Assembly (NCBI GenBank): GCA_021229015.1
Contig: CM037790.1
Coordinates: forward strand, 55,090,361 to 55,154,360
Direction of reading: 5' to 3'
Source: Solen grandis
Taxonomy: Eukaryota > Mollusca > Bivalvia > Adapedonta > Solenidae
DNA length: 64,000 bases
In this document: positions 34,896 to 47,660 of the stretch, in pieces
Numbering within the stretch: position 1 is the first letter of the stretch
How the letters are laid out: each line of letters opens with the position of its first letter
The notes under the pieces: generated by a model
Databases searched by the model: none
Seen by the model: only the letters and a program-made list of their open reading frames with translations
Told to the model about the DNA's origin: nothing
Made by a program: the position numbers and the translations under genes

Positions 34896-36460
34896 TGGGA
34901 ATAACGCTACTAAGTAATTTTGGTGAACTATTATCGAGTGTATTAAATGCAAGAGTTGACAAATGGATAAACGAAAATGGGTTGATTTCAGAGGTGCAAT
35001 TTGGTTTCCAGAAAGGCATTAGTACAACAGATGCCATATTTATATTATAGCATAATTACAAAATATAGCAGTGACAAATCTAGACTTTATTGTGCCTTTG
35101 TAGGTTTAAAGAAGGCGTTTGGTTCTGTTTATAGGAATGTGTTGTGGTATAAACTGTTCAAAATAGGAATGGACGGGAAAATATTTATGATATTTAGATC
35201 TATGTATTCTTATGTCCAATCTTGTGTTAAACAATGTTATTCTTATTCTGGTTTCTTTAATATTTCAATAGGATTGTTTCAAGGACAGACGAATTCACCG
35301 TTATTTTTTGCTCTGTTTCTAGAAGATCTAGAATTGTTTTTGCAGAATATGGTAAATTGTGGCGTAACAAATGTTCATTATTTTTATGGTTATAACTGGT
35401 ATCTCCGTGCAAGATTTAAGGACAGCTTAGATCGTTTACATATTTGTAGTTGTCATTGGGGATTAGATGTTAATGTTGATAAAACTAAGGTTATGGTCTT
35501 TCGGAAAAGGGGACATTTACAAGCTGACGAAAAGTGGTACTATGACAACAAAGAATAAGAAGTAGTTGATAATATTAATTACCTAGGATTAACATTTAAT
35601 TCTACAAATTCGTTTATGCTCAATAACCAATATTTGAAAAGTAAAGCACTAAAGGCTATGTATATGTTAATAAATAATATCAAGAGGTTCGAAATTAAAC
35701 TAAGTATTGCATAACAGTTATTTGACGCTTTTATAGTGCCTGTAATAAACTCCAGTTTTGGGTTTTACAAAATCAAAAGAGTTAGAATTACTACATTTAA
35801 AATTTTGTAAATCAAATTTAGGTGTTAAGGTAAGTTCAACGCCGCAATATTTGGCGAATTGGGTTGGTACCCATTATACATGAACAGGTATATACTGATA
35901 ATAGAATATTTGTTTAAATTGACAAATACAGATGATATAATTCTCAGAGCTATACATAACGATGCGTTAGAAAGCTGCAACAAGGGGACCAAGGACTCGG
36001 TGTATTATGTTAAATCCATGCTGGAAAATTATGGTTTTATGTTTGCTTTTCATGATGCCCATGGAGTTGATATTAATAATTTTATTTCATTATTCAAACA
36101 AAGGATTATTGATAGCTTTATACAATAATTGTTTGGAATTAAAAATTTTTTTGAAAATTAAACACATATTGAATATGAAAAATACCTAAATATTTTAGAG
36201 GAAAAAAGTTAAAGAAGATAAGAAAAAATTAAGATACGGAAAAAAAAGTGTATATTGTGTAACAAATATGATATAGAAGATCAGTATCATTTTATCATAA
36301 TATGTAATAAATATAAAGATATACGTAGGGATTATATATAAAAATCATTATGAATACCCAAGTATGCTTAAGTTTATTGATAAAAAAAAACATTATGAAT
36401 CTGTCAAAATATATTAGAAAAGCAACACGAATAAGAAATGAATCACTGAACTTGCAATGT
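34896..36460 (+). mobile_element. Reverse transcriptase fragment B and C-terminus (LINE)
   Basis: Starts with ITLLSNFGELLSSVLNARVD and FGFQKGISTTDAIFIL (N-terminal reverse transcriptase blocks), then AFVGLKKAFGSVYRNVLWYK (motif A with its Asp replaced) and GLFQGQTNSPLFFALFLEDL (motif B). Motif C is degraded: FYGYNW stands where YADD is expected. LDVNVDKTKVMVFRK follows. After further stops: WYPLYMNRYILIIEYLFKL and the knuckle CILCNKYDIEDQYHFIIIC (about 36249-36305). Catalytic residues are lost and there are several frame breaks. It belongs to the family at 8161-9047 and 32630-33143, judging by the shared C-terminal blocks. Confidence 0.7.
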
Positions 36461-38252
36461 ACAGAGAGGTTTATGAGTGTATAGTATGATCGTATTTTGT
36501 ATAGACGGTATGTATTATATTCTGATTAAAAGGATGGTTAGACATTATTATTAATGTGCTGATTTTATGATGAGTTGGTATAGTGATGAATACTTGTGTG
36601 AAAAGTGCATTAAAGCATTTTGTATAATCAGTGTTACAGGATAGTAGTGTGAGAATTTGATGTTTGACAAGTGTGTAAAGATGCAAGAATATTGAATGAA
36701 AAGGTGAATGTTTGTTTAAAGAATCACTATGATGATTATTATGAATGTCTGGTAAGATAAGTATCAAATCTATACTTACGTGCTAGGATAGTTTATAGAT
36801 GAGTCTTAGAATTTAATGCGTTATATATTTATGTATTTTAAACATTGTCATTCTTTTTTCTCTAAATTTCGTTTCGTTAGGGGTAAAGAGGGATTGTTAC
36901 GTATATATTTATACATTGGAATACACGTATTTCTTATCCTACAATCTTCCTATATTTTTAGGAAGATATTAAAGGATAAAGATAATATAAAAAATAAGCT
37001 ATAAATATGTATATTATATATACAAAATAATATAATATGAAATCAAGATATTTAATTGTAAATTTGTCGGTTTAAGAAGCACGTACGATATAATCAACAA
37101 ATTTATTTAAACGTATTGTTGATAAAAGTCGTGTCTCGACAAGTGTTAGAAATTGATATTTCTTATAAATATTTAAATGAAGTTCTGTTAAGGTATAAGT
37201 ACATTTAGAGCAAGGTTGGATAATCATTGAAGCAAAATGGTATCGAAATACAAATTAAGTTCTATTCAGGCATTATAAAAACATATAAATATAGATTAAA
37301 CTTTTGATATATATATTACAGATGTTCACTGTTCAACATATGTAGAAACTTAAATATTATGATTCACAGAACTTGAAGACAATGTAAGGTGTAGTCATGA
37401 ATGAGACGGCGAGAGAGGTTTAGTTTCACGTGTTTAAATATTTAAAGATATCATGTTTAAGATGTGTTAAAAAACAGTTAATGCCATTTTAGAGATTTAA
37501 TACATGATATTTAATCGTGTGTACTATATCATTTTTTTCCTGTTATTATTATCTGCATAATTGAAAATATATATATATATATTTTATTATGTAAATATTT
37601 CAAGTTGAGTTGTATATGTCTTATGGATTTTATATTTTATGCATACAATGTACAACGCCATTGAATGTGTATTCATCATAGAAATAGACGTTTAACCAAA
37701 TTAAACAGTTTAGTTTAGTTTAGATGTACAATATTGTAAAAGTCAATTATTATATTATATTTATTATATTATAATTATTTTTGCACTAAAAGATAAATAT
37801 ACATGTATCTTTGTTGTATTGATTGTGATTAATTTATCTATATTAAGTATATATGTATATAGAGTGAAATATAAAAAATACATAAATAATAAATTTTTGT
37901 TGTTTTAGATTTACTTCCATATATTCATATATAATCCTATAAACTGTAGGCAAGAGAAATGGGGAGAGTAAGAGTGAAGGTGTGCTTATTGTTAGCAATC
38001 CTTTGAGACAAATGACGTTTTAATCTTTTATAACGATCGTGTTCAAGCCAGGTTAAAGAAAGTTTATAACATTGGGTTTATTGGCATCGTTTGGGAATTT
38101 TATCCTGTTTATAAATTTTAAATATACCAATTAACTTTAATAAACAAAAGAAATGCGAAATCATCATATTAAAAACCCTGTTCTCTCAGCGCTATCAGCA
38201 TTTTGTTTGTGAAAGATATTGTGAAGAGTTATTTACTAAATAATTTACTCAG
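36461..38252. other. No recognisable gene
   Basis: Very AT-rich; includes a (TA)n stretch near 37567 and several short palindromic TATAT runs. No exon or element end that I can support. Confidence 0.45.
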
Positions 38253-38600
38253 ACAGAGTCATCGGTTACGTCACACTACGTTACTTTAACCACTGCCACC
38301 AAGTTACTCACGTGACGATATATAAACCGGTGTAGCTGTAAAAAAAATTCTCTCATTATTTGTATGAAATATTCTTATTTGTATTTGTTATTATTTCTCG
38401 CCTATTTCGTTGTTATGAATGCTATTTAAATCAAATAAAACTAAACTGATACGAAATACTCGAATCTAAAATCAAAAGTGCCTAGAAAAAAAGAAAAAAG
38501 AAACTCGTCAATCCAGATACTGAGCTTAACAAGGGAAGTAACTGCTGCGGGAAGTTTGACAAACTCCACCGCAGCAGTTACCTCCCCTTACAGTTGTAGA
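38253..38600. repeat. Foldback repeat, copy 2 of the family at 5113
   Basis: GGTTACGTCACACTACGTTA and TTTAACCACTGCCACCA recur here. Further right, a hairpin at about 38536-38583 pairs GTAACTGCTGCGG with CCGCAGCAGTTAC and is followed by CTCCCCTTACAGTTGTAGAT. That last part matches the inverse of the 5113 copy near 5380-5420. Confidence 0.55.
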
Positions 38601-39078
38601 TCTTTTTTTTTTTTTGCTTGCAAGAGAGATCACTGTGTGGAGTTTGGAAGTTTGACAGAGTCAGAGTAACGCTGTGGTCCTTAAAATCGTCTGTTAAATC
38701 TATACCACTAAAAAAAGAAAAAAAGCTGATTTTATGCGTCGGATTTGGCGCCGTTACAAAACAACGCTATGTATAAAGAGTATCACGGTTACTTAGTAAT
38801 CATTCAGTAGTTGTGGTATTTGTGTTTAAAAATAATGAAATTGCTCATTTTGCAATAATTAAGGTTATCAAGTCTTGCTTGGCGTTCATCATATAAGGGT
38901 AGTTGCAGGACTGGTTGGCCCGGTGTCAGGATAATGTAATTAGGTGTAGTATCATGTCACATGAAACAAACAAGAATTAAAGGTGAATCAACCGAAATTG
39001 ATTAAATCTTAAAAAAAGTCACAATTCTGGGGAACACCGTATGGTGGGATCTACGTTTTCAAAAATACGTCTTCATTT

Positions 39079-39402
39079 CTAAGGAATCTCGATTAGACTC
39101 ACAGCCACGTTACAAAGCACAAAATGGGTATTTATCCCCATTTTTAACCACACAGTTCCTATAATTAATCTTTGAGAGTTATTAATTTCATCTATTAAGA
39201 TTATGTTGTGTGGTGTTTCGGAAGGGAGGCGCTGAACATAGTCTGGCGTTCGACCACGATGTTCACGTATTCCCAGCATAAGGTATATGTGGACACCAGG
39301 GTTTATGGCCCTTTTCTGAGACAAATTCATAGCTGTGTGCAGTGGTAAGGGAGATGTCATTCGTACCCAATTCACTGCCAATATTGCCACATTAACAACC
39401 GC
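39079..39402 (-). CDS. Candidate exon, unknown product
   Basis: On minus an AG acceptor (AATTGTACAG, ending at 39403) opens a frame of about 107 codons, AVVNVAILAVNWVRMTSPLP ... NIILIDEINNSQRLIIGTVW ... SLIEIP, to a stop at 39079. There is no clear donor, so it could be a terminal exon. The pattern IIL-IDE-N and TVWLKM faintly recalls the N-terminal part of ligand-gated ion channels, but the similarity is too weak to name it. It may be chance. Confidence 0.25.
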   Translation of the reverse strand, partial: AVVNVAILAVNWVRMTSPLPLHTAMNLSQKRAINPGVHIYLMLGIREHRGRTPDYVQRLPSETPHNIILIDEINNSQRLIIGTVWLKMGINTHFVLCNVAVSLIEIP

Positions 39403-39728
39403 CTGTACAATTTTATTAGCAGAATATTATAATTTTTAGATTTTTGACCTTTTTCTTTTCAATTCGTTTGTCATTCTTGGAGAATATATTTAATTCTGTT
39501 ATGCATCATGCAATAGAACTTTTATTGTTCAAAGCAATTGAAAAAACATTCTGCATGATTTTCAAACGCTGCAACTATCATCCCCCTCTCCCTTTGAATT
39601 AAAAACACACACCTTAAAATATGTGGCAGTGATCAGTCTTTTATTCTATATTTTGAGTGTTAAACTTGGTTTATCTGACTTGATTTTTTATCCATCCATC
39701 TTAGAAGGCGTATCAGACATCAGTAGGG

Positions 39729-39785
39729 ATCACACCCGCAACCTCCGCAGTCAGGTATGTAACTTTTGGACCAAGGCGCCCTTTT
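39729..39785 (-). repeat. tRNA-like fragment
   Basis: On minus: GGCGCCTTGGTCCAAAAGTT, then GGTTGCGGGTGTGATCCCTA, which has a B-box-like GGTTGCGGGTGTGATCC. It resembles a tRNA-derived SINE head; the cloverleaf is not intact. Confidence 0.4.
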
Positions 39786-39809
39786 ATATATTTGTATGGA
39801 AGATATGAA

Positions 39810-41030
39810 GTGGGTGGGTGTGGGTACTCTTATTTATGTGCCTGAAAACTCACCTGTATGTACAAAGATGGTAGATCAGACTAGTATGACTTTGAATGAT
39901 GATATAATTTCGTTTCGTGATTTGTGAAATATGTGGATGATTTCGATGGGAGAGTCGGAGAAAAACATGATTTTGCACACAGCTTAGATTTAAATAGATT
40001 TTTTTTTTATGCACCTGATTTTGCCAATGTTTATTTACCATTGTCTAGTGGTTATTTCGATTTTATGTAAATCTGAGTTCTCTATTGAAGGCTCTGCCGA
40101 TACATAAAAGAAAATAATTTATAAAAGGCTCATGCTTTCGGTCGCCAAAGGCTCAAAATGCGACAAAACTATGAAAATGGCGCAAGATTTTCTAATTTTC
40201 GAATACATTTGGCGCATACAAGAACCCATTCACCAAAGACCTAAAGCCATATCTTTGGGTTTAGGTCTTTGCATTCACGAAGAAGAAATCATTTACCGCG
40301 GTTGGTTTTGTTCCGTAATGCACAAAAATACAGGTCGTCTTATACTGAATACTACTGAAAGGAAAGCACCTGTTGTGGGCAGATAAAAAATAAATAGATA
40401 GATAAAAAGGAAGGCTTGCCAAGTTTATTATTAAGCGGTCATTGCTTAACCACCAGCTGTTTTTGTTCGAGTCTTGGTCCTAATATAATAACCAAGTCCT
40501 GTCGAATGAATTTACCGCGAAGTTTGAAAATATATTTCTAGAATTGTTGGCACATGCTTGAAAGTGTTGTTTAATACTGTGTGTATATATCTCAACATAT
40601 TGCATCAAAAGTTTTTATACAGATTTTTTTTTCGAAGAGTTATTTTCAATCACAATCCGAACGGCGAATGCCAATATAATAATTTGGCTAATAATAATAA
40701 ATGGTTTCCGTGTATGTATTTTGTTAAAATTAAAGCAGAGTACCAGAACAAGTAGCCAACTGCTGATCACAGAGGCTCGAAGTTGCTTTGGGCTAATCAT
40801 ATCGAACTTGGATAATCCTTCCCACAATTCATTAAAAATGTGGGAACCCGCATATGACGTGAACACAAACGGATAATCTCGGCTGTCTGCCAAATGCAGT
40901 ATGTCCGAAATGTTACGAGAACATTGATTCCGTGTAAATTAATGGGGGTCGGGGGTCTGTTATCCAATCAACATGCATTCTAAGGCTTCCTAATTATGCA
41001 AAGATGTGGAATCCCCCTTTTTTTACTTGT
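39810..41030. other. No recognisable gene
   Basis: An 84-codon open frame at 40132-40386 (+) contains a local inverted repeat (AAAGACCTAAAGCC/GGGTTTAGGTCTTT) and matches no family known to me. Nothing else supported. Confidence 0.4.
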
Positions 41031-41033
41031 TAC

Positions 41034-43058
41034 GGCTTTCCGCAACCTGCGGAAAACGTATGGGTTTGTTATGTTTATTAGGACTTTCTGCCCTTTCGGC
41101 AGAAAGTCCTATTGGGTTTGTTATGTTTTTTATTATTAGGACTTTCTGCCTAAAGCAGAAAGTCCTATTGGGTTTGTTATGTTTATTATTATTAGGACTT
41201 TCTGCCTAAAGCAGAAAGTCCTATTGGGTTTGTTATGTTTTTTTATTCTTCTTATTCTTTTTTTCTTCCAAACTGAGCGTTAATTTAAGCATGTTGCAAT
41301 AGTCCCAGGCCATGAAATTTTAATGCATATACTTGATGCGATGAATTTGATTTCTATGATTTTCATATGCCTATGACGTCATATGACGTCACATTTGAAA
41401 TATGCTACAAAAGTTTGTACGCGGTCTACAGCCATTGTTTGTGAACCGACTTTCATCAAATTTTCACAGATTGTGTATATTAAGTTCTAGTTGTGCATCC
41501 CGGTGTTTGTTTTCAAAATTCGAAAAGTTCATTGTTCTATAGCGAATCCAAGATTCGAACCAAGGTCGTAAATTTTTTAAATGCTTATAAAATCTGTCCT
41601 ATTTAAGATAGAAAGTTGATATTTAGTCAGTATATAGTTCTCTAGAAGTTTTAAACATTTTGTGAAAATAAATGTCATATGACGTCACGTGACGTCATTA
41701 TAAGATATTGTATTTCTAATATTAACAAGAGTATTTCTATATGTTGAAAGTGTCGAAGGGCAATTAAAATTTATGACACAGCTTCAATTGCTAAAAGTTT
41801 GATTTCTATGATTTTCATGTGCCTATGACGTCATATGACGTCACACTTGAAATATGCAACAAAAGTTTGTACGCGGTCCAGAGCCATTGATTATGAACCG
41901 ATTTTCATCAAATTTTCACAGAATGTGTATATTAAGTTTTAGTTGTGCATCCCGGTGTCCGTTTTTCAAAATTCGAAAAGTCCAAGGTTCTATAGCGATT
42001 CCAAGATTCGAACCAAGGTCGTAAATTTTCAAATTCTTATTAAATCGGTCCTATTTGAGATAGAAAAATGATATTGGGTCAGTATATAGGTCTCTGGGAG
42101 TCTTAAACATTTTGTGAAAATAAACGTCATATAACGTCACGTGACGTCATTATATGATAATGTATTTCTAATATTAACAAGAGTATTTCTATATATTGAA
42201 AATATCGAAGGACAATGAAAATTAAATGACAAATGAGTCAGATGCTGAAATTTCGATTTCAATGATATTCAGAAGCCTATGACGTCATATGACGTCACAT
42301 TTGAAATTGACTACGAAAGTTTGTACACGGTCCAGAGCCATTATTAATAGGCCGATTTTCATCAAACTTTCGCAGAATGTGTATATTATGTTCTTATTGT
42401 GTATGCCGGTGTCCGTTTTTCAAAATTGGAAAAGTCCAAGCATCTATGGCGGATCCAAGATTCGAACCAAGGACGTCAAATTGAAACTAAGGTGTACCTA
42501 TCCTGCCAGCTTACCGAAATTCCGAAAAACCGAAGTTCTGTGGCTGAAGTAAGATTCGAACATAGGACCAAAAATTTCATTTAAGGATTAAAGTGTTTCA
42601 GAATGAGATAGAAAGTTGAAACTTACACAGTTTGCAGTTCTGCAGCATTTCTACAAATATTTTGAATTTTGACGTCAAAGGACGTCATAAGCATACCACT
42701 TAATTTTAATTTGGGGCTTGATTTCGACACATGATGCCAGTTGTTCAGAATAATGAAAATTTCAGAGTTATTGCAGTAAAGTATGCGCTTTTGAGCAACA
42801 GCATTTTCAGCACCCTATGACGTCACGTGACGTCAGAGGTACAAATAGTAAAAAAATGGTGTTCGCGCTCTACAGCTGCCATTTATGATCAGATTTTCTT
42901 CAAATTTTTACAGCTGGTACATCTTGAAACTAAGGTGTGAATATTTTGTCAGCTAACCTTAATTCCGAAAAACCGAAGCATTGTGGCTGAAGTAGAATCG
43001 AACATAGGACCAAAGATTTCATTTTAGGGTTAAAGAACTTCGGGATGAGATAGAAAGT
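41034..43058 (-). mobile_element. Helitron-like repeat with tandem terminal hairpins and CRE-rich modules
   Basis: Three tandem hairpins AGGACTTTCTGCC/GGCAGAAAGTCCT or close variants (41080-41110, 41138-41166, 41194-41222), plus a diverged one at 41034-41058, mark one end. On minus each of the three is followed by CTAAT, a match to the CTRRT terminus of Helitrons. The body is a run of ~455-bp modules (starting about 41348, 41803, 42256). Each carries paired TGACGTCA palindromes and TGACGTCACGTGACGTCA-like clusters plus GATTCGAACCAAGG. The other end is lost in the assembly gap. No Rep/helicase frame is present: non-autonomous. Confidence 0.55.
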
Positions 43059-43158
43059 NNNNNNNNNNNNNNNNNNNNNNNNNNNNNNNNNNNNNNNNNN
43101 NNNNNNNNNNNNNNNNNNNNNNNNNNNNNNNNNNNNNNNNNNNNNNNNNNNNNNNNNN
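43059..43158. other. Assembly gap (100 N)
   Basis: Exactly 100 undetermined bases, a typical placeholder size. The repeat to the left is tandem, which probably caused the break; the true length is unknown. Confidence 1.
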
Positions 43159-46100
43159 GTGGGACAATCAAAATCCCCTTGGTCAAAATGTGGTAGTGTG
43201 TTCCATTTATTGTTTACTCTGCAATAAATACTAACTGAAATGAAAAGAAAATGTAACAATGAGTACATTGTTATCATCAAGTCATTTGATTTTATTATCA
43301 TTTTTTTTAAATTATTACATATGATACAACTCAATAAAATTACATTCACATTCTGTACTGTAACAGGGGTGATAATCAGCAAGTTCTATACATACAACAT
43401 TAAAAAAAATATAAATAAATAAAAAAAATGCTAGATCAAGCTCACTAATAGCTAGCATTTTGCACTCCAGATGAATCTTCCCTTCTCATCTCCAAAGATA
43501 AATAACTGAGATCGAGTAATAGTAAACAAATGACAAATGTACACTATACAATCTAATCAGATAGTTAAATTCAGTTTTAAAAAAAAATAAAATGAAAGAA
43601 TAGTTCATAAAAAATTCTAAGATGTGAATCAATTGAAAACAGTGCTTGTTGGTAGGATCTACTGATTGACAATATTAAGTTTTTGAAAAAGTTCAAAGAG
43701 GGAATTTCGAAACTTTTAAGAAGTAGTTTAAAATGTTTATAGTCTACAAAAGTTATAATACTGCAACAAAATGAGTAATGTTGGTCTCTCAATATGCATG
43801 TGCGCTAGTATCAGCTGCTTATCTATGTGGTATATTTGTCTATTGCAAATTTGTGTAGGTAGTGCTTATCACGTGTCACTGGCCTGCAGCATGTGGGGTT
43901 TACATAAAACCCTACGGAGCGAGTAGATGTGTAAACCGTCCGCCCACAGACGGACCCTTATTAAGCAACGTTATTAGTCAGTTAGATGTGTAAACCAGTC
44001 TGCCTCTGGCAGCTGACCCAAACGGTCCTTTTCGGGACCACTCCTCCCTTCACCTTTGTCCACAGGGGATGACAACATCTAGGCTGAATTAAACGAGTTT
44101 GTCATTCCCATTTTGGCTTCAAAAATTCTTGATTTTATTAAGTACTTACCTCACACCTGTGAGGCTTTTCAAAATTCGACCTATTTCGTCATACAAATTC
44201 ATCTTTAAGGAGTTTGGGTCACACTCCGTGGTCCGAACCATAAAACAGTTAATACTGTAGACGGACCCTCATTAAGCATCTTTTAAACAAATAGTTCTCT
44301 GGAACACGTGTGCCACTTGCTGAAGCGTTGCGGAGAAAGATCCGTCTCAGACGGACGGACAGACGACGGAAAAGGGATCCCTATGTGTCACCTGCTGTAA
44401 GCAGAGGTGACACAACACAGTCACAAGAAACTGTGATGGGGGCATTAGATCTGAATACACGATTATCGGATATATACAACACACACGCAAAGTTTACTCA
44501 AAACTTTATTTTTACATACCCCTTCTAATCATTACCAATAAAGGCTGTTATAAATTTAACTACCATTTCCTTACTATGACTGGTTCTGACACCATTTCAC
44601 ACCTGTGACAGCTTTTTATAAATGCCTTTAAAGATTATGCACGGCGGGACTGCTTTATCAAAATTCAAACATTCCTAAGTGATATAGAACTATCTCCGCA
44701 ATTTACACACACACACACCCATCTTTGTTTAAAGTTTTCAAATTATTTATTTACAAAACACGGCATATAGATTTATAGAAATTTGTGGCACATACACTTT
44801 CTAAGTATTTAAATCCAAATCAAAATCATAATGATTAGAAAAAAAGTGACATCTGTAGAAAATATTGTTATAAATTCATATTCTCGATTTGTGAGTGAGT
44901 TCGAGTGTGAACTCCATAACACATTCGGAACACTTTGTCCAATACCTAGGGTAAAAAATATCTCGCAATGTGTCAACACGTCAGTCTATTTATAGACTGC
45001 TCTTCAAGATGATTGCACACGTAATTTTACTGACCCAGATCATGATCGATTGGAAGCTCGCGTGTGAGCATGATTTTGATCAGGGTCAATGAAACGCTTG
45101 CCTGATAGAGAGGGAGATAGATCATCAAAAATATGTTTATAAGTACATGTAACAAATGTGTCATAGGAACTCCTCCATTAAAGCTGTATGTACCTCATAG
45201 ATATTCATTTACATTTTTTTTGACTTGATGAGTATTCATTTATCCAACTTAAAATGGTCTATGAAAACATATTTTTAGAATATGATTTACATTGTTGTAT
45301 GCACATGAACAAACAGAAGATACCTGCTCTGTTTACCTATGCATCTGAGGCAAAAATTAAAGATGTTGCTTCACAATAGTAAATATGGTATGTAAACAAT
45401 GCCTTGAAAGTAACCAGCATTTGATCATGAATACATACTACAACATACAACAAGAAATCAGTTCATAAAAACAAAGAAAATTCACCAATTTGTCCAGCAC
45501 AGTTTGCTTCACTTTACATCTGAAACTGCAGGAACCAAAACATTTCTAAATGGAATAGCCATAGCACAAACTCAATGAATATTCTACAGAAGTGCATGAC
45601 AAAAAAAAAGAACCAAGTTGCATAAAGCTATAAACTACAGTATATAAGTATGCACAATTATAAAAGATTCACTTTTCAGTCAGGTTACAAAAGGAGAAAA
45701 ATAAAATTTTCAGCAAATTCATCTTTCATTCCATTACTTTGCCATATATAAACTATCAACTTACACCAGAAGAATAGGTGAAAGAATTCATGTTGCAACC
45801 TCTTTGAATCTGTTGCTCAAGGAGGATTTATAATATGAATATAGTGTCACAGTACAATTCACTGCACATTCCTAGAGTATACCAGGGGTCTTGTGTTTGA
45901 CTCCCATGGCTGCTGAACATTTTTTCCCAAAAAACATTTAGCATCAAACATATTGCTATTGAATTATGACACAGGCCTGTGTTATGCTACTTTAAAGTAA
46001 TTATGTAACTCTTTGAAGTCAGAGTTTCCAGTGCACCTATCAATATTTTGCCCCAGGGTTTGTGGGGAGGGGGACTACATGGGACTTTTGACAGAAGAAT

Positions 46101-46695
46101 GTTCTCAACAGGCCGGAATCCTTTGCAAACTGCAAAGCATATCCATTTGACAAATTTCTATTGCTCTTTGGTGATGAAAGAAAAAAGTCAAGTTCCCCCG
46201 ACAGGTTAGCCTTAACCCCCTGGGGCAAAATATTGATAGGTGCACTAAGACAGACTTTAAAAATATTAAACTTTGCAAGCAGTCTGGACAGGTATTAATT
46301 AACAGTATTATATCATTCCATATAACTTGCAAAAGCACTTTTTAAACTTTTTTTTTCAAAGATCTGCTGTCTGTTGGAACTTTTTCTAGTGCACAAGGTC
46401 TTTATGGGAACAAAACATTTAGATTTCCCCTTAGAGTGCTTGGGGTGCACATGCACAATACTCTCTGAATTTACAAATCCATCAATCAGTCTATAAAAGT
46501 TCTTTTTAACAAATACAGTGTATGTGAAGTCAAAAAGTAATATGTCATTAAAATAATCTCAATAAGGGAAATTTCATTATGTCTGAAATTCACATTGTCA
46601 ACATCACATGATACAAACATGTCTGTGATGTCATGCCATTAGATAAATGGCATGATATTGGTGAACTGTCTTATATATACAAAGCAATAAAGAAG
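43159..46695. other. No recognisable gene; local short repeats
   Basis: No convincing exon. GACGGACCC(T)TATTAAGCA-type motifs occur twice (about 43963 and 44261) with two GATGTGTAAACC copies, suggesting an unclassified repeat at 43880-44430. A histone-like stem-loop within it is listed separately. A (CA)n run lies at about 44706. Confidence 0.4.
44024..44039 (+). other. Stem-loop resembling a histone mRNA 3' processing signal
   Basis: GGTCCTTTTCGGGACC with AAAC before it and ACT after. It fits the metazoan histone stem-loop pattern (six-base stem, four-base TTTC loop) except that the first base after the loop is G instead of A, giving a U-G closing pair. No histone frame lies upstream, so it is either a relic or a coincidence. 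Confidence 0.3.
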
Positions 46696-47645
46696 AGAAA
46701 CCGGCTGCAGTGGCCAAGTGGTTAGACTATTTCTCTCAAATATATCACCCTTGGGTTTGTCAAGTACATAGTAATTTGTGCTGTTCTATGAATACTGGCC
46801 TGAGGAAAATCAAAATATGCAAAGGCATATCTAAAGGCCTAAATATTTAAGTACTGGTAACCATTATTAGAAAGAGATTTGTGTCTTTTAGCTCAACCCC
46901 TTATAAGCCAGGGATCTTTGGTTCAAATCCTGCTCTGGTACACTATATAAATATCATATCCCAGGAGAGTGATAGCACATACTGTCGATCTGAGATTGGT
47001 AATAGTAACTCTTTGTCATGGTACAAATAACTCATAATAGGAGAAAACTATGCATAAGTGGATGGGTAGCTCTGTTGGTAAAGCATTCCTGACATCCAAA
47101 GGTAACTCACAACAGGGAAGAAAGTATTACACTGTGTGTAAACGATCAGGTAGTTCAGTCAGTACAGGTAATTACCTTTTAAGGGTAAGGCCCCGTGTTC
47201 AGTTCCAAGGCAGGAGGTACATTTTTCTCACCATAACATTTATCTATGGTAGATTTCTGTATGTGGTCCTGTAGCTTACCCATCCCTTTGATCAAGGATC
47301 TCAGATTCAAATCCTGGTGTGGTCTGTTACATCTCATTTGAATCATTAGCAATAACTCTAAATAGAAGAGAATCATGTCTATGATGCCAGGAAGCTCATC
47401 TGATAGGGTCGCCTTGGAAAGGTCCCAGTAAAGCATCTCAGTCAGGCTGCATTTTTCTCAACCTATGACATTTTGAACACAATTTGAGCGATGGCTTAAG
47501 TGCTGTGAGGTTCTCTGGATCCAATTGGAAGTATTTCACGGTACCAATAACTAATAGATGAGAATCATATGTAAGCTGCCACCACTGGTAGCTCAGTTGG
47601 TAAGTGAAGGCTCCGTGTTTGAGTCTCAGCCAGGCTGCACTTTTT
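46695..47645 (+). repeat. Ladder of degenerate tRNA-like units
   Basis: At least six tRNA-like segments on + within 1 kb: a Ser/Leu-like head near 46711 (AGTGGCCAAGTGGTTAGAC), then units near 46887, 47064, 47150, 47271, 47391 and 47588. Several keep an A-box-like TAGCTCAGTTGGT (clearest at 47588) or a B-box-like GGTTCAAATCC / GATTCAAATCC. Some are followed by TGCATTTTTCTCA / CACTTTTTTCACCCTGTGAC and then GAGAATCAT, so the repeating unit is a tRNA-like part plus a linker. None folds as an intact tRNA. Confidence 0.55.
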
Positions 47646-47660
47646 TCACCCTGTGACAAG

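Noticed and set aside
39079..39402. Ligand-gated ion channel exon
   Set aside because: Only a faint resemblance (IDE-N, TVWLKM); the key cysteines and neighbouring exons are not seen, so no family was assigned.
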